The position numbers were made by a program, and so were the translations under genes. The notes beneath the pieces are model-generated. The model was not told the DNA's origin. It did not search any database and saw only the letters and a list, made by a program, of their open reading frames with translations. A stretch of 64,000 bases of DNA from [Lactobacillus] rogosae (GTDB lineage Bacteria > Bacillota > Clostridia > Lachnospirales > Lachnospiraceae): positions 1-64,000 of the forward strand of contig FONU01000009.1 in assembly GCA_900112995.1 (NCBI GenBank). Reading direction: 5' to 3'. Shown here piece after piece: positions 17,345-26,894 of the stretch (positions are counted from its first letter, which is position 1; each line of letters begins with the position of its first letter).

Positions 17345-19435
17345 ATGAAATTTTATATTAAACACAGTATGACAGGACGTTTAAGAGTTCATATGGATAT
17401 GAAGCATATGAGTTTTAAACAGGCAGATATATTAGAGTATTATATTAAAAATATAGAAACAGTGACTTCTGTCAAAGTATATGAAAAGACTTGTGATGCT
17501 GTTATAGAATTTAAAGGCGATAAAGCACAGATTATTAATGAACTTAAGCATTTTACATATTCACAGGTGGTAGTTCCTGAAGATGTGCTTAACAGTTCAG
17601 GAAGAGAGATGAATTCTTATTATCAAGACAAGCTGGTTAATAAGGTATTCTTAAGAGCAGCAAGTAAGCTGTTCCTCCCTATATCTGTAAGAAATGTTGT
17701 AACAACTGTAAAGTCAGTTAAATATATTGGCAGCGGTGTTAAGACATTGCTTAAAGGAAAGATGGAAGTACCTGTGCTAGATGCGACAGCAATCGGTGTT
17801 TCTATATTAAGAAATGATTTCAATACCGCAGGTTCTGTTATGTTCCTTCTTGGAATCGGTGAGATTATGGAAGAATGGACACATAAGAAGTCGGTAGGAG
17901 ATCTTGCAAGGACTATGTCACTTAATGTAAGCAAGGTATGGCTTAAGACAGCCGATACAGAAGTATTAGTCCCTGTTAATGAGATAAAGAACGGTGATGA
18001 AATTATAGTTCATGTAAGTAATGTTATTCCATTTGACGGAGTTGTAGTTACTGGTGAAGCTATGGTTAATCAGGCTTCACTTACTGGTGAAGCAGTGCCG
18101 GTAAGCAAGAATACAGGAAGTGCTGTATTTGCAGGAACAGTTATTGAGGAGGGCGGACTCACAATAAAGGTTAAGCAGAGTGGCGGTAATAGTAAGTATG
18201 ACAAGATTGTTAAGATGATTGAGGAGTCAGAGAAGCTCAAGTCTGGTCTTGAAAGCCAGGCTGAACATCTTGCGGATTCATTAGTTCCATATACATTAGG
18301 TGGAACAGCACTCACATATCTTCTTACAAGAAATGTAACAAAGGCATTATCAATACTTATGGTTGACTTCTCCTGTGCACTTAAGCTTGCTATGCCAATA
18401 ACAGTATTGTCAGCAATAAGACAGGCTGGACAGAATGATATTACAGTAAAGGGTGGTAAGTTCTTAGAGGCAGTAGCCGCTGCAGATACTATCGTATTTG
18501 ATAAGACAGGAACACTTACTAAGGCTGCACCAACAGTAAAATATGTATATTCATTTAATGGTGATAGTGAAGATGAGCTTTTAAGAATGGCTGCCTGTAT
18601 GGAAGAACATTTTCCACATTCTATGGCCAAGGCAGTTGTTGATGCAGCAGCTAAGAAGAACTTACGCCACGAAGAAATGCATACAAAGGTTGAGTATATA
18701 GTTGCACATGGTATATCAACTACTATAAATAATAAGAAGACTATAATAGGAAGCTATCATTTTGTATTTGAAGATGAAGGCTGTACTGTGCCTGAAGGCA
18801 GACAGGAAATGTTTGATAATCTTCCAGAAGAATATTCACACCTTTATCTTGCAATTGAGGATAAGCTTGCGGCGGTTATATGTATAGAAGACCCTGTAAG
18901 ACCAGAGGCTAAGGAAGTAATTAGTTCACTTAAAGAGCTTGGAATATCTAAGGTTGTAATGATGACAGGAGATAGTGAGCGTACAGCTAAGGCAATCGCA
19001 GGCAAGGTTGGCGTAGATGAATATTATTCAGAAGTACTCCCAGAAGATAAGGCTTCATTTGTTGAGAAGGAAAAAGCTGCCGGACGTAAGGTTATAATGA
19101 TTGGTGATGGTATTAACGATTCACCGGCATTGTCAGCGGCAGATGTTGGTATTGCAATAAGTGATGGTGCTCAGATAGCAAGAGAGATTGCAGATATTAC
19201 AGTTAGTGCTGATGATTTAGGGCAGATTGTATATCTTAAGGATTTAAGCAACAATCTTATTAAGAAGATTAACCGTAATTACAGAACTATAGTATCTTTC
19301 AACTCAGGACTTATAGCACTTGGTGTATTAGGTGTAATACAGCCAACAACATCAGCACTTTTACATAATACATCAACACTTTTCATCAGTATGAATAGTA
19401 TGAAGAATATAACTTTAGCTGAGGAGCATAAGTAA
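17345..19435 (+). CDS. P1B-type heavy-metal translocating ATPase with atypical metal site
   Basis: A 696-residue P-type ATPase. The N-terminal 70 residues resemble a metal-binding (HMA) fold but lack CxxC. TGEAVP (247-252), DKTGTLTK (386-393) and GDGINDSPALSAADVG near 596 are the actuator, phosphorylation and hinge motifs. The usual CPC/CPx of the transport helix is FSCALKLAMP (342-351): the Pro is gone and only one Cys remains. The HP motif reads FPHSMA. The cargo cannot be read from this; location suggests Fe, Mn, Zn or Co export. No GTTAG repeat was found before it. Confidence 0.85.
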   Translation: MKFYIKHSMTGRLRVHMDMKHMSFKQADILEYYIKNIETVTSVKVYEKTCDAVIEFKGDKAQIINELKHFTYSQVVVPEDVLNSSGREMNSYYQDKLVNKVFLRAASKLFLPISVRNVVTTVKSVKYIGSGVKTLLKGKMEVPVLDATAIGVSILRNDFNTAGSVMFLLGIGEIMEEWTHKKSVGDLARTMSLNVSKVWLKTADTEVLVPVNEIKNGDEIIVHVSNVIPFDGVVVTGEAMVNQASLTGEAVPVSKNTGSAVFAGTVIEEGGLTIKVKQSGGNSKYDKIVKMIEESEKLKSGLESQAEHLADSLVPYTLGGTALTYLLTRNVTKALSILMVDFSCALKLAMPITVLSAIRQAGQNDITVKGGKFLEAVAAADTIVFDKTGTLTKAAPTVKYVYSFNGDSEDELLRMAACMEEHFPHSMAKAVVDAAAKKNLRHEEMHTKVEYIVAHGISTTINNKKTIIGSYHFVFEDEGCTVPEGRQEMFDNLPEEYSHLYLAIEDKLAAVICIEDPVRPEAKEVISSLKELGISKVVMMTGDSERTAKAIAGKVGVDEYYSEVLPEDKASFVEKEKAAGRKVIMIGDGINDSPALSAADVGIAISDGAQIAREIADITVSADDLGQIVYLKDLSNNLIKKINRNYRTIVSFNSGLIALGVLGVIQPTTSALLHNTSTLFISMNSMKNITLAEEHK

Positions 19436-19460
19436 TAATCTTATAAATTACTAAAAATAT

Positions 19461-19513
19461 AAAAAAGGAACACACTAATTGATATATTTTATCATTTGGC
19501 GTGTTCCTTTTTT
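19461..19513. terminator. Bidirectional terminator after the P-type ATPase
   Basis: AAAAAAGGAACAC (19461-19473) pairs with GTGTTCCTTTTTT (19501-19513). The A tract and T tract allow function on either strand. Confidence 0.8.
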
Positions 19514-19542
19514 GCGTTATTGATATTATAATACCAATAAAG

Positions 19543-19562
19543 GTTAGGTTAGACTAACCTAA
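19543..19562. promoter_or_regulatory. DtxR/IdeR-type box before the ABC exporter
   Basis: TTAGGTTAGACTAACCTAA (19544-19562) matches the remembered DtxR/IdeR consensus (TTAGGTTAG, one base, CTAACCTAA) except at the centre. The same bases contain GTTAG-N6-CTAAC (19543-19558), the repeat seen before feoA. It lies about 30 bases before the ATP-binding subunit gene. Confidence 0.7.
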
Positions 19563-19592
19563 TTATATTAAATATGAAGGAGAGAAAATTAT

Positions 19593-20291
19593 ATGTTTCT
19601 TACTGTAAAAGATTTAAAAAAATCATATGGCAGTACTTCTAATAAAGTAGAAGTTCTTAAGGGAATTAATTTTGAAGTTGAAAAAGGGGAAATATGCGTA
19701 CTGCTTGGACCATCTGGTTCGGGAAAATCAACACTTCTTAATATAATAGGTGGAATAGATGATGCTGATTTGGGATATGTAAGCATTGATAGTGAAAAGA
19801 CTAAAGATATGAAAGAAAAAGAGCTTACAAGATACAGAAGAAAGCACCTTGGTTATGTATTCCAGATGTATAATCTTATACCTAACCTTAATGTTAAGGA
19901 GAATATCGAGGTTGGTGCTTATCTTAGCGATTCACCGCTTGATATTAACGAACTGCTTAATACATTAGGGCTGTATGAGCACAGGCATAAGCTTCCTAAC
20001 CAGTTATCTGGCGGACAACAGCAAAGAACTGCAATAGGCAGGGCTATTGTTAAAAATCCCGACATATTATTATGTGATGAGCCCACAGGAGCACTTGATT
20101 ATCACACATCTAAGGAAATCTTAAAGCTTATTGAGGATGTCAACAAGAAATACGGCAACACAGTCATAATGGTTACACATAATGATGCTATCCAGAATAT
20201 GGCTGACAGGGTTATCAAGTTAAGAGATGGACAGATAAGAGATAATATAGTTAATAACAGTAAGGTATCTGCCGCTGACCTTGAATGGTAG
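19593..20291 (+). CDS. ABC transporter ATP-binding subunit (MacB/LolD type)
   Basis: A 232-residue ATPase with Walker A GPSGSGKST (about 39-47), signature LSGGQQQRTAIGRA near 136-149 and Walker B LLCDEPTGALD near 160-170. The GQQQR pattern is typical of MacB/LolD-like subunits that act with FtsX-type permeases rather than of importers. AAGGAGAG precedes the ATG. The permease gene starts 28 bases after its stop. A DtxR-type box in its leader predicts metal-dependent expression. Confidence 0.93.
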   Translation: MFLTVKDLKKSYGSTSNKVEVLKGINFEVEKGEICVLLGPSGSGKSTLLNIIGGIDDADLGYVSIDSEKTKDMKEKELTRYRRKHLGYVFQMYNLIPNLNVKENIEVGAYLSDSPLDINELLNTLGLYEHRHKLPNQLSGGQQQRTAIGRAIVKNPDILLCDEPTGALDYHTSKEILKLIEDVNKKYGNTVIMVTHNDAIQNMADRVIKLRDGQIRDNIVNNSKVSAADLEW

Positions 20292-20319
20292 ATTAAATAT
20301 TATATAATGGGAGTTAGAT

Positions 20320-22602
20320 ATGAAAAATCCTTTAATTAAACGATTGCCAAGAGAATTTACTGGTGAAATTGCAAAATATATAGTCATATTTATATTTATG
20401 ACAGCTGTTATAGGGCTTATAAGTGGTTTTCTTATAGCTGATGGAAGCGTGCTTGATACATATAATAAGAGTTTTGATAAATATAATGTAGAAGATGGTA
20501 ATTTTGAATTGTATTCCAAGGCCGATGATAAGCTGATTGACAGGCTGGAAGAAGAAAATGTTACTATATATGAGAACTTCTATAAAGAAGAAACTTTAAA
20601 AGTACACAATAATGAGAAGTTAAGAGAAGACGACCAGAGCACAATACGTTTCTATATTAATAGAGATGATATTGATAAAGTTGATGTTATGGAAGGCAGA
20701 CTCGCAGAGGATATTAACGAGATTGCATTGGATAGAATGTATTCTGTCAATAATAATATTAAAATCGGCGACATAATTAATGTTGGCACAAGGGCACTTA
20801 AAGTAACAGGTTATGTTGCATTATCTGATTACAGCTGTCTTTTCTCGAACAACTCAGATACAATGTTTGACTCTTTAAAATTCGGTGTTGGTGTAGTGTC
20901 AGAGAGCTGTTTTGATATGTATGATGATACACATATTCATTATGTATATTCGTGGAAATATGATAATAAGCCTGCAGACGATATAGAAGAAAAAGAGATG
21001 GCAGATGATTTTATGAAAGTAATATCTAATAATGCTATACTTACTAATTATATTCCAGGATATCTTAATCAGGCGATACATTTTACCGGTGATGATATGG
21101 GAAGCGACAAGGCTATGATGATAGTTCTTTTATATGTTGTTATAGCTATTATGGCATTTGTATTTGCAGTTACAACTAATAATACAATATTCAAAGAAGC
21201 TAATGTTATTGGTACTTTAAGAGCTTCGGGATATACAAGGGGAGAGCTGTTGTTACATTATATTCTTCTACCGATTATTGTTACATTAGCAGGTGCACTT
21301 GTCGGTAACATATTAGGATATACATGGTTTAAGGATATATTTGTAGATACATATTATCAGAGTTATTCGCTTACAACTTATACAACACTTTGGAATGGTG
21401 AAGCATTTGTATTAACAACAGTTGTTCCATTTATAATAATGGTAGTGATAAATGTATTGCTCATAGGTTACAGGCTTCGTCTTTCACCACTTAAGTTCTT
21501 AAGAAAGGACTTGGCTGTAAGACAGAAGAAGAAAGCTGTGCATTTGCCAGGATTCAAGTTCTTTAACAGATTTCGTTTAAGAATAATTATACAGAATATG
21601 CCAAATTACATTACATTATTTGTGGGTATATTATTTGCCAATATACTCCTTCTGTTCGGTATTATGATGACCCCGCTTCTTGACCATTACCAGAATGAGA
21701 TACAGGACAAACTTATAGCTAAACATCAGTATGTATTGAAAGTTCCGGTCGAGGTGGATAATGAGGCCGCAGAGAAATACTGTGTCAGGACACTTTCAAC
21801 ACTTGAGGGACGTTTAAAGAGTGAAGATGTATTGATATACGGAATTGCTGATGACAGCGAATATGTTGACATTAACAGTAGTGAACTTAAAGATGGTGAA
21901 GTGTATGTGTCACACGGCTATGCTGAAAAGTTCAAGATTAATAAGGGTGATAAGATAACGCTCAAAGAGAAATATGAGGACAAGGAATATACATTTACAG
22001 TTAAGGATATGTATGATTATCCATCAGCATTTGCAGTATTTATGGATGAAGGATATTTTAAAAATCTATTCGACAAAGAGGATGATTACTATTCAGGCTA
22101 CTTATCATCAGAGAAGCTTGATATTGATGAGAAATATATTGCAACAGAGATTACACTTGATGATTTAACTAAGGTTTCAAGACAGCTTGACCGTTCTATG
22201 GGAGAAGTATTTGGAATTATTAAAGTCTTTGCAGTTGTATTATTTGCAGTATTAATGTTCTTGTTAACTAAGCTTATTGTTGAGAAGAATTCAACATCAA
22301 TCTCTATGGTTAAGATATTAGGTTATTCCAACAGTGAGATAAGCAGGCTGTATGTCACCTCAACAACAATAGTGGTTGTCATATCAGTTGTTATCAATAT
22401 TGCATTATCAGTTGTAATTATGAATAGCCTGTTCAGGGTATTTATGGAGAAAATGTCCGGCTGGATTTCCTGCTACTATGCACCATATCTGTTCGTAGTT
22501 ATGTTCGTGCTGAATATCGGTGTGTATGCTCTGATTTCAGTATTTATGATGTATAAGATAAAGAAGATACCTATGGATGAAGCATTAAAGAATGTAGAGT
22601 AA
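20320..22602 (+). CDS. FtsX/MacB-type ABC transporter permease
   Basis: A 760-residue permease. Residues about 20-45 form the first membrane helix, followed by an extracytoplasmic region of some 220 residues, an FtsX-type block of three helices (about 265-390), a second large outside domain and a second FtsX block ending near 755 (MYKIKKIPMDEALK). The arrangement is that of DUF214-type exporters of peptides or lipids. The cargo is unknown. Its DtxR-type box suggests a response to iron or manganese, for example export of a toxic compound or envelope remodelling. Confidence 0.88.
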   Translation: MKNPLIKRLPREFTGEIAKYIVIFIFMTAVIGLISGFLIADGSVLDTYNKSFDKYNVEDGNFELYSKADDKLIDRLEEENVTIYENFYKEETLKVHNNEKLREDDQSTIRFYINRDDIDKVDVMEGRLAEDINEIALDRMYSVNNNIKIGDIINVGTRALKVTGYVALSDYSCLFSNNSDTMFDSLKFGVGVVSESCFDMYDDTHIHYVYSWKYDNKPADDIEEKEMADDFMKVISNNAILTNYIPGYLNQAIHFTGDDMGSDKAMMIVLLYVVIAIMAFVFAVTTNNTIFKEANVIGTLRASGYTRGELLLHYILLPIIVTLAGALVGNILGYTWFKDIFVDTYYQSYSLTTYTTLWNGEAFVLTTVVPFIIMVVINVLLIGYRLRLSPLKFLRKDLAVRQKKKAVHLPGFKFFNRFRLRIIIQNMPNYITLFVGILFANILLLFGIMMTPLLDHYQNEIQDKLIAKHQYVLKVPVEVDNEAAEKYCVRTLSTLEGRLKSEDVLIYGIADDSEYVDINSSELKDGEVYVSHGYAEKFKINKGDKITLKEKYEDKEYTFTVKDMYDYPSAFAVFMDEGYFKNLFDKEDDYYSGYLSSEKLDIDEKYIATEITLDDLTKVSRQLDRSMGEVFGIIKVFAVVLFAVLMFLLTKLIVEKNSTSISMVKILGYSNSEISRLYVTSTTIVVVISVVINIALSVVIMNSLFRVFMEKMSGWISCYYAPYLFVVMFVLNIGVYALISVFMMYKIKKIPMDEALKNVE

Positions 22603-22610
22603 TAAAAAAG

Positions 22611-22692
22611 CTGTCCTGTTTAATGAATTGGATAAAGTGAGCAGATATAATTAGCTCATATTAATCCAATCATTAAACAGGACAGTTTTTTA
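22611..22692. terminator. Large bidirectional terminator between the ABC exporter and asnB
   Basis: CTGTCCTGTTTAATGA (22611-22626) pairs with TCATTAAACAGGACAG (22670-22685). The stem continues through TTGGAT/ATCCAA and TGAGC/GCTCA. It is flanked by AATAAAAAAG on the left and TTTTTTATTT on the right, so it can end both convergent transcripts. The rest of the gap (22693-22825) has AT-rich short repeats and no gene. Confidence 0.88.
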
Positions 22693-22825
22693 TTTATAAT
22701 TAAGATGTTTTCTTTTGATTTTCTTTAAAATACTGAATTTCTTGAAATTTTTTATATTTAATTCTTGAAATTTTTCTCAAATCCTGAATTTCAGAAAAAT
22801 TACAGCTATAACCGCAGTCTTGTAG

Positions 22826-24667
22826 TTAAGCCGCATATTCTGAGTCACCAAAGAAGTCATTGTACCATACAAGGAACATATATACTGTCCAGATTTTTCT
22901 TGAATTATCTGCCTTGCCTTCTTTATGTTCATCAAGATACTTAACAAGCTCATCTGTGTTGAAGTACTTGTTAGCAGCTTCGCTTGTGAAAGCTTTTTTA
23001 ATCATATTGTAATATTTCTCGTCCTTTAACCATATTCTGATTGGCACTGGGAAACCAAGCTTCTTCTTCTCAGCAACCATATCAGGAAGATATTGGTTAG
23101 CAGCTTTACGCATAGCGTATTTAGTATTAGATTTATTAACTTTGTACTTAGTTGGGAGAGTTCTTGCTACATTGAATACTTCCTTATCAAGGAAAGGAAC
23201 TCTTACTTCAAGGCTGTGTGCCATACTCATCTTATCAGCCTTAAGAAGAATATCACCGATAAGCCAGAAGTTAATATCTATATACTGCATTTTAGTTACA
23301 TCATCTTTATCTTTAACTTTGTCATAAAATGGCTTAGTAAGTTCTTTATGGTTATACTTTCCAGTAGGGTTCTTTAATATCTTGGCACGTTCTTTTTCGT
23401 TGAACATAAATGCGTTACCGATAAAGCGTTCTTCAATATCCTTGCTTCCTCTTATAAGGAAATTCTTGCCCTTGAACTTAAATGGAACAGCCTGTGCAGC
23501 ATTGGCAAGACACTTGCGGAGTCCCTTTGGAAGCTTTCTATAGCCTGCTGTATCAAGAGGTTCTTTGTAAATGTTATATCCGCCAAAGAACTCATCAGCA
23601 CCCTCGCCTGACATTGAAACCTTAACATACTTAGAAGCAGTCTGGCTTACAAAGTAAAGGGCAATAGCAGCAGGGTCAGCTAAAGGCTCGTCCATATGAT
23701 ACTGGATTTTAGGGATAGCTGCCCAGTATTCTTCACTTGATACAAGCTTAGAATAATTGTCTATCTGGATTTTCTCAGATAAGGCTTTAGCGTAATCTAT
23801 CTCGTTATATTTTTCGTAGTCAAATCCAACTGTAAATGTCTTGTCACCATTAAATGTAGCGGCAACATAGCTTGAGTCAACACCGCTTGAAAGGAATGAA
23901 CCAACCTCAACATCACTAATCTTGTGGTGTTCAACTGAGTCGTGCATAGCATCGTCAATCTCTTTGACGAATTCATCTAAAGACTTGCTCTCATCAGCTT
24001 CAAATGTAGGCTCCCAGTATCTTTTTATGTTGATTTCTCCATTATGGAAAGTAAAGCAGTGACCTGGCATAAGCTTGTATACACCCTTAAAGAATGTTTC
24101 AGGAAGCACTGAATACTGGAATGTGAGGTAATTTTCAAGAGCAACATCATTAACTTCCTTCTTATATGCAGGGTGTGCCAATATGCTCTTAATCTCAGAA
24201 CCATATATAATGTTGCCGTCAACTACAGTGTAGTAGAAAGGCTTAATTCCAAAGAAATCCCTTGCACCAAAGAGAGTTTCCTTCTCACTGTCCCATATAA
24301 CAAATGCAAACATACCACGAAGCTTATTTAACATATCTTCACCGTATTCTTCATAAGCGTGAATAAGAACTTCTGTATCAGAGTTGTTCGCAAATATATG
24401 CCCCTTTTCAATAAGGTCTTTTCTTAAATCCTGATAATTATATATCTCACCATTAAATGTGATAACAATCTTTTTATTTTCGTTGAACATAGGCTGGCTT
24501 CCGTTATCAAGGTCGATGATTGAAAGTCTTCTAAAGCCCATATAAGCCTTGTCGTCTATATACTGACCGGCACTGTCAGGTCCTCTGTGGATGATTTTAT
24601 TCATCATATCAGTAAGTACATCCTTACCATTTTCAAGGTATCCTGTAAATCCAGCAAATCCGCACAT
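22826..24667 (-). CDS. asnB: Asparagine synthase (glutamine-hydrolysing)
   Basis: A 613-residue class II glutamine amidotransferase. Met is followed by the catalytic Cys2 (MCGFAGFTG), then RGPDS near 33 and FNGEIYNY near 70. The synthetase half carries the PP-loop SSGVDSSYVA near residue 260 and SGEGADEFFGGY. It makes asparagine from aspartate, ATP and glutamine in the cytoplasm. AAAGGA lies before the ATG on the minus strand. It has its own promoter and a leader of about 165 bases. Confidence 0.96.
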   Translation of the reverse strand: MCGFAGFTGYLENGKDVLTDMMNKIIHRGPDSAGQYIDDKAYMGFRRLSIIDLDNGSQPMFNENKKIVITFNGEIYNYQDLRKDLIEKGHIFANNSDTEVLIHAYEEYGEDMLNKLRGMFAFVIWDSEKETLFGARDFFGIKPFYYTVVDGNIIYGSEIKSILAHPAYKKEVNDVALENYLTFQYSVLPETFFKGVYKLMPGHCFTFHNGEINIKRYWEPTFEADESKSLDEFVKEIDDAMHDSVEHHKISDVEVGSFLSSGVDSSYVAATFNGDKTFTVGFDYEKYNEIDYAKALSEKIQIDNYSKLVSSEEYWAAIPKIQYHMDEPLADPAAIALYFVSQTASKYVKVSMSGEGADEFFGGYNIYKEPLDTAGYRKLPKGLRKCLANAAQAVPFKFKGKNFLIRGSKDIEERFIGNAFMFNEKERAKILKNPTGKYNHKELTKPFYDKVKDKDDVTKMQYIDINFWLIGDILLKADKMSMAHSLEVRVPFLDKEVFNVARTLPTKYKVNKSNTKYAMRKAANQYLPDMVAEKKKLGFPVPIRIWLKDEKYYNMIKKAFTSEAANKYFNTDELVKYLDEHKEGKADNSRKIWTVYMFLVWYNDFFGDSEYAA

Positions 24668-24836
24668 ATTACAAAACCGTCCTTTCTTAAATGTGATTTA
24701 TTACTATAATCCTTTAAAATACAGGCACAATAAAACCTGCATATTAATAATGTTTACACGAATATTACAACATATACGGCAGTATTTAGAATAACAGCCA
24801 CCGTAAATGGCAAACCCTATGTAAATCAATTATGTA

Positions 24837-24865
24837 ATTATAGCAAACTGGGATATTTAATACAA
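24837..24865 (-). promoter_or_regulatory. Probable asnB promoter
   Basis: On the minus strand, TTGTAT (24865-24860), 17 bases, TATAAT (24842-24837). Transcription would start near 24830, leaving a leader of about 160 bases. No T-box core sequence was recognised in it. Confidence 0.5.
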
Positions 24866-24890
24866 GATAATTGTTATGGCAAAACAGGCA

Positions 24891-24919
24891 TTTACAAAGT
24901 AATAAAAATATTTTATAAT
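24891..24919 (+). promoter_or_regulatory. Probable icd promoter
   Basis: TTTACA (24891-24896), 17 bases, TATAAT (24914-24919). It is divergent from the asnB promoter; the 24668-24987 gap holds these two promoters and no gene. Confidence 0.6.
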
Positions 24920-24987
24920 TGTAAGCAAATTTTAATAATAGCTTGGATATAGTTCCAATATTAAATGCACAATATGGAGGATTAGTA

Positions 24988-26196
24988 ATGGAAAAGATTA
25001 AGATGACAACACCACTCGTTGAGATGGATGGAGATGAGATGACAAGAGTATTGTGGAAGCTTATTAAGGAAGAACTGCTTTTACCTTATGTAGACCTTAA
25101 TACAGAGTATTATGATCTTGGACTCGTCCATCGTAATGAAACTAATGATCAAGTTACTGTTGACTCAGCAGAAGCAACTAAGAAATATGGTGTTGCTGTC
25201 AAGTGTGCTACAATCACTCCTAATGCAGCAAGAGTTAAGGAATATGACCTTAAGGAAATGTATAAAAGCCCTAATGGAACAATCAGAGCAATATTAGATG
25301 GTACTGTATTCAGAGCACCTATTATTGTTAAGGGTGTTGAGCCATATGTTAAGACTTGGAAAAAGCCTATCACAATAGCAAGACACGCTTATGGTGATGT
25401 ATACAAGGCATCAGAGATGAAGATTCCAGCAGCTGGCAAGGCAGAGCTTGTATATACAGATGAGCAGGGTAACGAATCAAGAGAGCTTATTCATAACTTT
25501 AAGGGGGCAGGAATTATTCAGGGTATGCATAACCTTAACGATTCTATTGAGAATTTTGCAAGAAGCTGCTTTAATTTTGCACTTGAAACTAAGCAGGATC
25601 TCTGGTTTGCAACTAAGGATACAATCTCTAAGAAGTACGATCATACATTTAAGGATATATTCCAGGATATATATGATAAGGATTATGCTGATAAGTTCAA
25701 GGAAGCAGGAATTGAGTATTTCTATACATTAATAGATGATGCAGTTGCAAGAGTTATCCGTTCAGAAGGTGGATATATCTGGGCATGCAAGAACTATGAT
25801 GGTGACGTTATGTCAGATATGGTTGCAACAGCATTTGGTTCATTATCAATGATGACATCAGTTCTGGTATCTCCACAGGGATATTATGAATATGAGGCTG
25901 CTCATGGAACAGTTCAAAGACATTATTACAAGCACCTTAAGGGAGAAGAAACATCTACTAACCCTATTGCTACTATATTTGCATGGACAGGAGCTTTAAG
26001 AAAGAGAGGAGAACTCGACTCACTTCCAGAACTTTCAAAGTTCGCAGATACACTTGAAAAGGCTTGCATCAAGACAGTAGAAGATGGTAAGATGACTAAG
26101 GATTTAGCACTTATTACTACATTAGGTAATCCTGTAACACTTAATACACAAGGTTTTATTAAGGCAGTTAAGGAGACACTTGAAAGTCTTTTATAA
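24988..26196 (+). CDS. icd: NADP-dependent isocitrate dehydrogenase
   Basis: A 402-residue isocitrate dehydrogenase of the homodimeric, eukaryote-like type. It starts [19 protein letters not shown] and contains [19 protein letters not shown], a substrate-binding Ser-Asn-Arg stretch, and [13 protein letters not shown] near the NADP site. It supplies 2-oxoglutarate in an incomplete TCA pathway typical of gut Clostridia. GGAGG (24976-24980) selects the ATG at 24988 over an in-frame upstream start at 24943 that would overlap the promoter. Confidence 0.95.
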   Translation: MEKIKMTTPLVEMDGDEMTRVLWKLIKEELLLPYVDLNTEYYDLGLVHRNETNDQVTVDSAEATKKYGVAVKCATITPNAARVKEYDLKEMYKSPNGTIRAILDGTVFRAPIIVKGVEPYVKTWKKPITIARHAYGDVYKASEMKIPAAGKAELVYTDEQGNESRELIHNFKGAGIIQGMHNLNDSIENFARSCFNFALETKQDLWFATKDTISKKYDHTFKDIFQDIYDKDYADKFKEAGIEYFYTLIDDAVARVIRSEGGYIWACKNYDGDVMSDMVATAFGSLSMMTSVLVSPQGYYEYEAAHGTVQRHYYKHLKGEETSTNPIATIFAWTGALRKRGELDSLPELSKFADTLEKACIKTVEDGKMTKDLALITTLGNPVTLNTQGFIKAVKETLESLL

Positions 26197-26296
26197 TTGT
26201 GCCAATAAAGGGTATTATTATATAGGATATTATATATAGAAGTGTTGGATTTCACTTGTGATATCTATAGATATTCGTATGAATTGAGGATTTTGA

Positions 26297-26893
26297 ATGA
26301 AGTTTAAGTTTGAGGTTAAAGATCTTTTTAAACTCCCCAATATTTTATGTTATATAAGAATTGCACTGGTTCCGCTGTTTGTATATCTTTATTTTACGGC
26401 AGAAGAACCAGTGGATTATTATGTTGCGACACTTGTTGTAATGCTTTCGGGGATAACAGATTTTCTTGATGGGCAGATAGCAAGACGTTGTAATATGATA
26501 ACTGATTTGGGTAAGATTATTGATCCGGCAGCAGATAAGCTTATGCAGCTTGCAATGTTAGTTACTCTGGCTATTAATATTCCATATATGTGCATACTTG
26601 CTGTATATCTTATTGTCAAAGAGGTAGTTATGGCACTTATGGGTCTTGTAGTTATGAAAAGGGCGAATAGGAGATTAGATGGTGCTAAATGGTATGGCAA
26701 GGTATGTACAGCAGTATTGTATGTGTGTATGCTTGCTTTAGTTGCATTTCCGCATATGCAGGTTAATCTTCAATATGTTATAATGATAGTGTGTGCAGCA
26801 GTATTGACATTTGCATTTATTATGTATATAAGAATATATATAATAATGTTAAAAGATAACCATTATGGTAATGATGAAAGAAAGTTGTATTAA
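26297..26893 (+). CDS. pgsA: CDP-diacylglycerol-glycerol-3-phosphate 3-phosphatidyltransferase-like
   Basis: A 198-residue CDP-alcohol phosphatidyltransferase with several membrane helices. The family motif is visible as DFLDGQIARRCNMITDLGKI followed by IDPAADK (about residues 54-80), matching D(x)2DG(x)2AR(x)8G(x)3D(x)3D. The likely product is phosphatidylglycerol phosphate. Other CDP-alcohol transferases cannot be excluded. The next membrane-protein gene starts two bases after its stop, and a lipid-phosphodiesterase gene follows, consistent with a membrane-lipid operon. Confidence 0.85.
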   Translation: MKFKFEVKDLFKLPNILCYIRIALVPLFVYLYFTAEEPVDYYVATLVVMLSGITDFLDGQIARRCNMITDLGKIIDPAADKLMQLAMLVTLAINIPYMCILAVYLIVKEVVMALMGLVVMKRANRRLDGAKWYGKVCTAVLYVCMLALVAFPHMQVNLQYVIMIVCAAVLTFAFIMYIRIYIIMLKDNHYGNDERKLY

Positions 26894-26894
26894 T

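Noticed and set aside
22700-22800. Repeated CTTGAAATTTTT motifs
   Set aside because: Only two copies in a very AT-rich gap, with no regular spacing; not a CRISPR or iteron array.
24668-24836. Possible T-box riboswitch before asnB
   Set aside because: The leader is long enough, but I found no T-box core sequence or terminator in it.
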